This document shows, in pieces, positions 58,446 through 64,000 of a stretch of DNA of 64,000 nucleotides. Under the pieces are notes generated by a model. It was given only the letters and a program-made list of their open reading frames with translations. It did no database searches and had not been told where the DNA came from. The stretch comes from Teratosphaeria epicoccoides (Eukaryota > Ascomycota > Dothideomycetes > Mycosphaerellales > Teratosphaeriaceae), in contig JADDMT010000104.1 of the NCBI GenBank assembly GCA_021401465.1, forward strand, positions 1 through 64,000, written 5' to 3'. Position 1 is the stretch's first letter; each line of letters opens with the position of its first letter. A program made the position numbers and the translations under genes.

Positions 58446-59467
58446 ATGGCTTTGAGGATTCCATTCGACGAAGGGTTTTGGTATGACTACCTCTCAGGTC
58501 AAAGTAATCAGCTTCCGATGCTGGGCGACGTAGATGAAGTGTCTGGGAGAGTGGTGAGGGTCAACGCTGGTAACCCGGGACATATGCAGCTGCAGGGCAC
58601 GAACACGTACATCGTGGGAACCGGCCCGAAACGCATTTTGATTGACACTGGAGAGGTGAGCCTAACAGGCTGCGTGCAAGCTCAAGGCTGGACCTAAGAT
58701 TCATGTGCGCTTAGGGAGCACCAGTGTGGATATCACGCATCGTCAAGCTACTGAAGGAGAAGCATGTTGAACTGGAGTATATTTTGATCACGCATTGGCA
58801 TGGAGATCATACCGGAGGCGTGCCCGACCTTATCGCGTATGACAACACTATGGCAACGAAGGTTTACAAGCATATGCCAGATTATTTTCAACAAGAGATC
58901 TCGGACGGACAGACGTTCCGCGTGGAGGGCGCTACAGTCCGCGCGCTGTACACCCCCGGCCATGCGGTTGACCATATGTGCTTCCGTCTGGAAGAAGAGA
59001 ATGCCCTATTCACAGGCGACAATGTGCTCGGCCATGGGTTCTCGGTTGTGCAAGATCTGACGACGTATTTGAGGAGCCTGCAGCGAATGGAGGCGGAAGG
59101 CTGCGCAATCGGCTATCCTGGACATGGTGCTCGGATCGAAGCTCTCCCCGCCAAGATGAAAGAGTACATTCGGCATAAAGAGGTCCGCGTCAATCAAGTA
59201 TATACTGTCCTGGTCCGGACCAAGTCTGAGGTGGATCGGATTGGTCAGGCAGGTAGAGGAGGCTTGACATTACAAGAGATCATCAAATCGATATACGGCG
59301 ATGTCTCTGCAGATCTGGCAGAGAAGGCGTTGGCACCACTGTTGACGCAGGTGCTTTGAAAATTGGCTGAGGATCTGCAAGTTGGCTTCGAGCCAGGCGA
59401 GCCCTCGAAGAGGAAGTGGTTCGCGCGGCGCGCCAGGCCTCTCAATAGACCTGTTCATACAGTCTAA
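58446..59467 (+). pseudogene. Metallo-beta-lactamase-type polyketide thioesterase, C-terminal stop
   Basis: Two exons, 58446-58655 and 58715-59467, with a 59-nt intron (GTGAGC donor, TTAG acceptor, phase 0), 320 codons. It releases the product from an acyl carrier protein in PKS systems that lack a built-in thioesterase (AptB, GedB, NscB type). It starts MALRIPFDEGFWYDYL. MQLQGTNTYIVG and RILIDTG are followed after the intron by THWHGDHTGG, the HxHxDH metal site, and then TPGHAVDHMCF, FTGDNVLG and YPGHG. A TGA at 59357-59359 cuts off the last 36 codons, which still read KLAEDLQVGFEPG...RKWFARR, like the conserved C-terminus; a CGA-to-TGA change is likely. The truncated enzyme keeps all metal ligands, so residual activity cannot be excluded. 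Confidence 0.88.
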
Positions 59468-59797
59468 GCAATGCTTGGAAGATCAGATGTCCCGTCATTT
59501 CCACAGAGGAAGTCACTCCTTTTTTTGTTAAAAAAAATGAAATTCTCCACTCCTCGGGAGTCTTCTAAAAACCCTTCTTTCCAGGTAAGCATCGTTCAAT
59601 CGAGATCATCGCCAGCAAAATGGGTACAGAGACTTTGCTATCGGGACTAGTCGCCATGAAGCACCGCATTCACTACAAGAGGGACTCAATGTAGCCAGAA
59701 GCCGTGTGTCTGTTCGACGGGAGCGTCGCCAGCCGACTGCCTTTACGCTGCAATTGCTCGGTCAAGCTGTGCTATGGCGTGACATCCTATGGTCCCT
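59468..59797. other. Intergenic between convergent thioesterase and P450 remnants
   Basis: 330 bp. Contains a T-run/A-run (about 59520-59540) able to form a small hairpin. No gene. Confidence 0.5.
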
Positions 59798-61734
59798 TTA
59801 ACATTGAAGACTTGCAAGACTTTTGCCAGCCCTCCATTTCAAGTACATGTCCATCCCTGATTGCTTGAACACGAAAAGCTGCCTCAAGCGCCAAGGCTTG
59901 TCCGGGTGCACGAGGCGAGGCTGTGGGTCTTCATCAGTGCATATGGACAGGGCGGAATGAGAATTGCTTACCTCGAGTAGGCCGAAGAATGTGGGAATAA
60001 ATTTATAGATCTCCATTTCTGCGACATGCTTGCCGATGCACCCACGCGCGCCGTGTCCGAATGAGAGATCATGTGCATTCATTCTGTTGAGACGCTCCTC
60101 GTAGCGCTGCTTGGGTTCGCCGCGTGCCTGGAGCCAGCGAACGGGGTTGAACTCCTCGCAATCCAGCCCGAAGATTGACTTGTCTCGCCCAATAAGGTCA
60201 CCATGCATACCGATTATCACGCCTGCAGGTATCACTCGTCCGCCCGGCAAAACACATCCACCTTCTGGTTACTCGCGCTCCATCATCCCCATGAAGGCGA
60301 AATGCATTCTGAGGGCTTCCCTAGTCACGGCAACGCAGAAGGGTAATTCGAAGCGAGCCGTTCTGAATGGGACTGGGAAGATGTCACACTTTGCGTCGAC
60401 CTCCTCAACGATCCGGTTTGCGATCCATGATTGCTTCAAAGCGTAGTAGATGGCCGTGCGAAGGATGACGGAAGTCGTATCGCTGCCAGCCACCAAATTG
60501 GCTTGTACATAGCCCACAAGCTGTCCATCAGAAATACTGGGGTCCTTGCGCTGCACATGCATCTTGCAAGTTAGCTTGTCACGCTGCAGATATGTTTGGC
60601 ACCATGATGAGTTGAGTTGTGTCTTTGCGAGACGCACCTGTGCTTCGAGAAAAGAAGACACGAAGTCCTGTGGCCTTGCCTCTTCCGTTGGTGCAGCCGA
60701 TCTCTCTTCGTCCATGCGCTCTTGCAACATGCGCCGGCAACGAAGAGCGAATACAGCAGACTGTTTCGGCTTGAAGAATCTGGTCAGAGGATTCAGCCTG
60801 CAGATTCGGTCGATAATTGGCATGGCGAGAGCCTACGTAATTTAGTGGTCAGACCCTATGGTCATGCGCAAAGGTTGATACGGCGGAGCTGGACTCACAA
60901 TGCCTCGATAGTCAAGGTCTTTTTGCAACTGCGTCAACACCCCATCAACGTCGCCTCCTGCTTTCATGAAGCCCAAGTTGCGGCTCATTGTCATCTCCAG
61001 GACGACGTCGAATGCGACTGTTCAATGTCAGCCATGGACCCGCATGCAAGACATCAAAAGGCGTACAATATTGGACCCAGTTATGATAGTCGCACGCACT
61101 GCCGGTTTCGATGAACAGCTCATGCCATCTGCCGTACAGAGTCTTCACATTCTGGTTGACAAACGGCTCGAACTACATTGATCACATCCTCGACGGTGAA
61201 GCCCCTACCAATATGACCCTTGACATAGCGTATGCAGGTGCGACAGGCCGTCGGATGCGAGCATGTGACTTGTTATCTGCGGATGCGAACATAGTAGGCT
61301 GCCTTTTGCCGTGGTACACTGGAGCCATGGCCTTGACCATGTCTGACTGTCCAGGGATCAGTGGACGTGCGCTTGCTCTGTACAACGATGAGGTCTGCAG
61401 GGCGAACCTTCTTGAAATTGGAATGAATACCATAGATCAGATCCACCGCGTTGGCATCCGAACAACTGAGAGTCTTTGGTCCAACACGAATAAGCGTGCA
61501 CTTGTAGTTCCGATGCAAGCCTGGCAGCTCCTCCTTAAACTTCCATCGCCAGACCTTGTATAGACGCCATATGTCCGTGACCTTCGCAAATAAGGGCCCA
61601 GGGATGTCCGCCAGACCAGGCTGAAATGCTTCACGGGCGAAGTGAGTGAACAGAAGCGCTGCAGCGCCTATGACAAGCCAGTACATTGGAGGTATAGCGT
61701 CATAGATCAGGAGTACCAGACAGGACGTGGGCAC
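59798..61734 (-). pseudogene. Cytochrome P450 monooxygenase, seven exons, one in-frame stop
   Basis: Exon positions on the minus strand are 61734-61408, 61346-61209, 61172-61067, 61017-60899, 60832-60638, 60550-59972 and 59920-59798, 529 codons. N-terminal membrane anchor (YWLVIGAAALLFTHF), then GLADIPGPLFAK. Spliced blocks FKKSDMVKAM, ARIRRPVAPAYAMS and WVQYFAFDVV follow the fungal P450 pattern. The I-helix AGSDTTS, K-helix EALR and heme loop LSFGHGARGCIGK, with the Cys ligand, are intact. A TAA at 60269-60271 interrupts MMERE...PEGG, between the K-helix and PERF region, so the protein would stop before the heme cysteine. The third exon is preceded by a 36-nt intron, unusually short. The start codon lies only about 50 bp from the PKS remnant, in divergent orientation. 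It is inferred to have oxidised the polyketide. Confidence 0.9.
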
Positions 61735-61745
61735 TGGACAAGGCC

Positions 61746-63379
61746 TTGTGCAAGCATGGGCTAAACAAGCAAGCTGCTGCTGCTGCTTCGATCTCGATGC
61801 GCTCGTCTTTGAAGACCTCGCTGGTTCATCAGATCCTGACTGAGGACGTGCACGGTAGTAGTGCTTCCTTGACAGCTATGTCAGATCTGCAGCATCCGGA
61901 CTTTCTTGCTGCTGTGAATGGCCACCGAATGAACGTTTATGGTGTTGCAACCTCGGTATGTTCTTGCGTGAGACTTCCGGGCTCGTAAGCTGCTGCTGAC
62001 TTCGCGGCAGTCCATATGGTCTGATATCGCCCTCACTATCGGCGAACATGCCTACCGTCTGCTACGACCGCAAGCCGAGGAGGTGCATATGAATCTTTGT
62101 GACTTCCAGGTGCTTCATGTTCAGGTTGCGAGCACTGCTCAGGGCGTGCCTCAACTTTTGCAGATTCAGGCAGACCTGGATCTCTTGAACAGCTTGATGT
62201 CCATCGCATGGTACAACGTTGATCCTAAGTCTGGGGAGCGGTCGCCTGAACACTTCGCTTCTGGCACCGTCCGATTTGAGGATCCTCAGCGTTGGCATGC
62301 AGAATGGAGCCGTGTCTCGCACCTCGTAACAGGCCGGATCGAAGCACTCGAACAAATGGCGCAGTCCGGACATGCGAGCAGACTGTCGAAAAATCTTGCC
62401 TACACGCTGTTCAAGAATGTTGTTGATTATGCCGAAGAATTTCGCGGCATGGATAAAGTGATCCTGAATGACTACGAAGCGGTGGCTGAAGTGACTCTGT
62501 CCAATGATCGACATGGAACTTGGCACACGCCTCCCCATTGGATCGACAGTGTCTGCCATCTTGCTGGCTTCATCATGAACGGAAGCGATGCTTCGAACAC
62601 GAGAGACTTCTTCTATGTCACCCCTGGCAGCGAAAGCCTGCGCTTCTCCAAGCCGCTGGAGGCTGGCGGACATTACCAAAGTTACGTCCGCATGTTCCCG
62701 TTGGCGGTCGAGGCAGGACACATGCATGCTGGTGACGTATATATCTTGCAGGACGGGGTCATCGTAGCGATGCTATCACAAATCCGCTTCCGACGTGTGC
62801 CTCGGTCGTTGATGGATCGATTCTTTGCACCGGTAGACACGAAGTCTGCTCACGATTCTGCACCGGAATCGTGCACTCTCAATGCATCCAGTGCAAGATT
62901 GTGCCAGGCTCCCGCAGCAAAGACCGGAAGTCTTCCTTCGTCAGCTTCTTCCATTAAGGCTGCCTCGACTTTGTCCTTATCGATGCAAAACAACCACTAC
63001 ATCGCTCCTGGCATCGGTGGCAAGGCGATGCCCATCCTCCGCGGTCCATCAGGTCCAGCAGTGTCTCGTCAGGTCCTGAGGCGTTGGACTCTGTCAGCGA
63101 TACACTGAAAGAGCCAACGGTCAACGTCGTGAAAACAGACGCCGCTACCGGCTCAGATCTACCTGACACAGGTAGCCGGTGTTTGCAACTAATCGCCCGC
63201 GAAACCAGTCTTGCGATGAGTGACTTGACTCCCGAGGCTCGCTTGGGGTCGACTCGCTGATGTCATTGGTACTGGCAGAAAAGCTCAAGGCCGAGTTGGG
63301 CTTCGAGGTGAAGAGCTCGCTCTTCTTAGAGTGCCCAACTATCGGGGACATGAGGGCTTGGCTTGAACAGTACCCATGA
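61746..63379 (+). pseudogene. Non-reducing polyketide synthase remnant: product template and ACP domains only
   Basis: Only the C-terminal third of a NR-PKS is left. From about 61790 the product-template (PT) domain, which directs regiospecific cyclisation, is readable: HQILTEDVHGSSASLTAMSDL, AVNGHRMNVYGVATS with the catalytic His, a 55-nt intron (61956-62010, GTATGT...GCAG), then SIWSDIALTIGEH. PTHWIDSVCHLAGF-like residues with the catalytic Asp appear as PPHWIDSVCHLAGFIMN. A linker around 63017-63072 requires either a weak intron or a frameshift. The ACP follows: LQLIARETSLAMSDLTPEA, then a gap of about 10 nt with frame change, then GVDSLMSLVLAEKL with the phosphopantetheine Ser, ending TIGDMRAWLEQYP and stop. 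There is no thioesterase domain after the ACP, as in group V NR-PKSs that use a separate lactamase-type thioesterase. SAT, KS and MAT are missing; P450 begins where they should be. Confidence 0.9.
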
Positions 63380-64000
63380 GCGCTGACAACGGTGTAAGAT
63401 GGCATTAACCTACATGTACTATTACTCAGAGCAGGCAATTTATTTTCCTTGAGCATCGTTCAGCCGTAATCATCCTCACACACTAGCTTCGCTTTTTTGC
63501 GCACAGACTGACTTATGTCTACAAATCGTGAACGACGTGCCAGTGAACTTGGCTGATGATTAATTGCACATCCGCAAAATCAATGCCGTCAGTGATGAGG
63601 TCCACTCCGTCAAGGTTCAGAATGCGCCGGATCACCCGAGCGTGGTACGTCCTAGTAACGCTCTGCACCAGTGATTACTTCAATCGGCCCTGGGGACAGT
63701 CACGAAGATCCTCCAACTTTTGGGGCTTTCGGGGAAGGTTCTTCCAGTCGTGAGGACCATTTCTCAACACGGCCAGAGTTTCCCAAACTGCAAGGTAGGA
63801 AGATCGACAGCGGATGAGTACAAGAGAGGTATGCAAAGCTTCGCACCCAGACTGTACGTTCAAGTCGATGGGGCAGCTCGTGGGAAAGTCAGAGCTGCAT
63901 GGGTTGAGGCGCTCGAAAAGTGGTGGCCACAGGGTGTTGCTGCATTGGGAGTGGCCGGTGGGTTGACAACCGTCAATGAGACCACGAGATGTATCGCGTC
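63380..64000. other. Right edge: no assigned gene, one open frame running off the window
   Basis: After the PKS stop I recognise no domain. A plus-strand frame without a start is open from 63675 to the window end (reads ...GTVTKILQLLGLSG...VQVDGAARGKVRAAW...). A minus-strand frame reads LNLDGVDLITDGIDFADVQL around 63640-63570. Either may be a fragment of a further cluster gene; neither can be named. Confidence 0.3.

Noticed and set aside
61347..61407. Apparent frameshift between FKK and SDMVK in the P450
   Set aside because: A 61-nt intron (GTTCGC donor, GACAG acceptor, phase 0) restores the expected family sequence, so this is splicing and not damage.
63556..63863. Possible monooxygenase or regulator gene of the cluster
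   Set aside because: Short frames on both strands look partly protein-like, but no cofactor motif or family signature could be recognised.
1..64000. CRISPR arrays, bacterial operons, ribosomal or tRNA genes
   Set aside because: No regularly spaced repeats, Shine-Dalgarno organisation or rRNA stretches; gene structure is eukaryotic. No tRNA with a convincing A/B-box pair and cloverleaf was noticed by eye, but a tRNA search would be decisive.

Overview
This window comes from a filamentous ascomycete, most likely a Dothideomycete. Genes are split by short introns (36-90 nt) with CTGAC/CTAAC-type branch points. The protein set is typically fungal: class II myosin, a 2EXR-type protein, a dual-start arginyl-tRNA synthetase, and polyketide tailoring enzymes. 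The left third is packed with LTR retrotransposons carrying dense C-to-T/G-to-A damage in CpA/TpG context, the signature of repeat-induced point mutation (RIP). The exact genus cannot be read from the sequence.

1-20060 is a repeat island. Fragment A (1-1995) and element B (1996-9013, with 490-bp LTRs at both ends) are Ty3/gypsy elements of one family on the minus strand. Element C (9014-15353, minus) is a second gypsy family whose gag-to-5'-end segment is tandemly duplicated (about 1158 bp). Fragment D (15354-18322, plus) is a 5'-truncated, more damaged copy of the A/B family in the opposite orientation. A further unidentified decayed coding relic fills 18323-20060. In B and D a 636-nt cysteine-rich ORF lies antisense to pol, between integrase and the 3' LTR.

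20061-53150 is a housekeeping-type block. Its genes are a Red1/ZFC3H1-like zinc-finger protein (minus), divergent from a class II myosin heavy chain (plus); two adjacent small coiled-coil paralogues ending in a J-domain-like HPDK segment; a 1698-aa alanine/serine-rich repeat protein with an N-terminal membrane anchor and a C-terminal KDEL (minus), divergent from a tail-anchored inositol-polyphosphate 5-phosphatase (plus); arginyl-tRNA synthetase (minus); a disordered conserved protein (plus); and a 2EXR/F-box-like protein (minus). About 2.9 kb around 46.4-49.3 kb has no recognisable gene.

53775-63379 is a decayed secondary-metabolite gene cluster: MFS transporter, DMATS-type aromatic prenyltransferase, metallo-beta-lactamase-type thioesterase, cytochrome P450, and the PT-ACP tail of a non-reducing polyketide synthase without its own thioesterase. 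This gene combination matches the clusters for prenylated aromatic polyketides of the neosartoricin/viridicatumtoxin kind (group V NR-PKS plus a discrete lactamase-type thioesterase plus a prenyltransferase). Every gene is broken. The transporter has two in-frame stops and the prenyltransferase, thioesterase and P450 have one each. The PKS lacks SAT-KS-MAT and has a frameshifting gap just before the ACP phosphopantetheine serine. Reading frames, introns and motifs are otherwise well preserved, so the loss looks recent.
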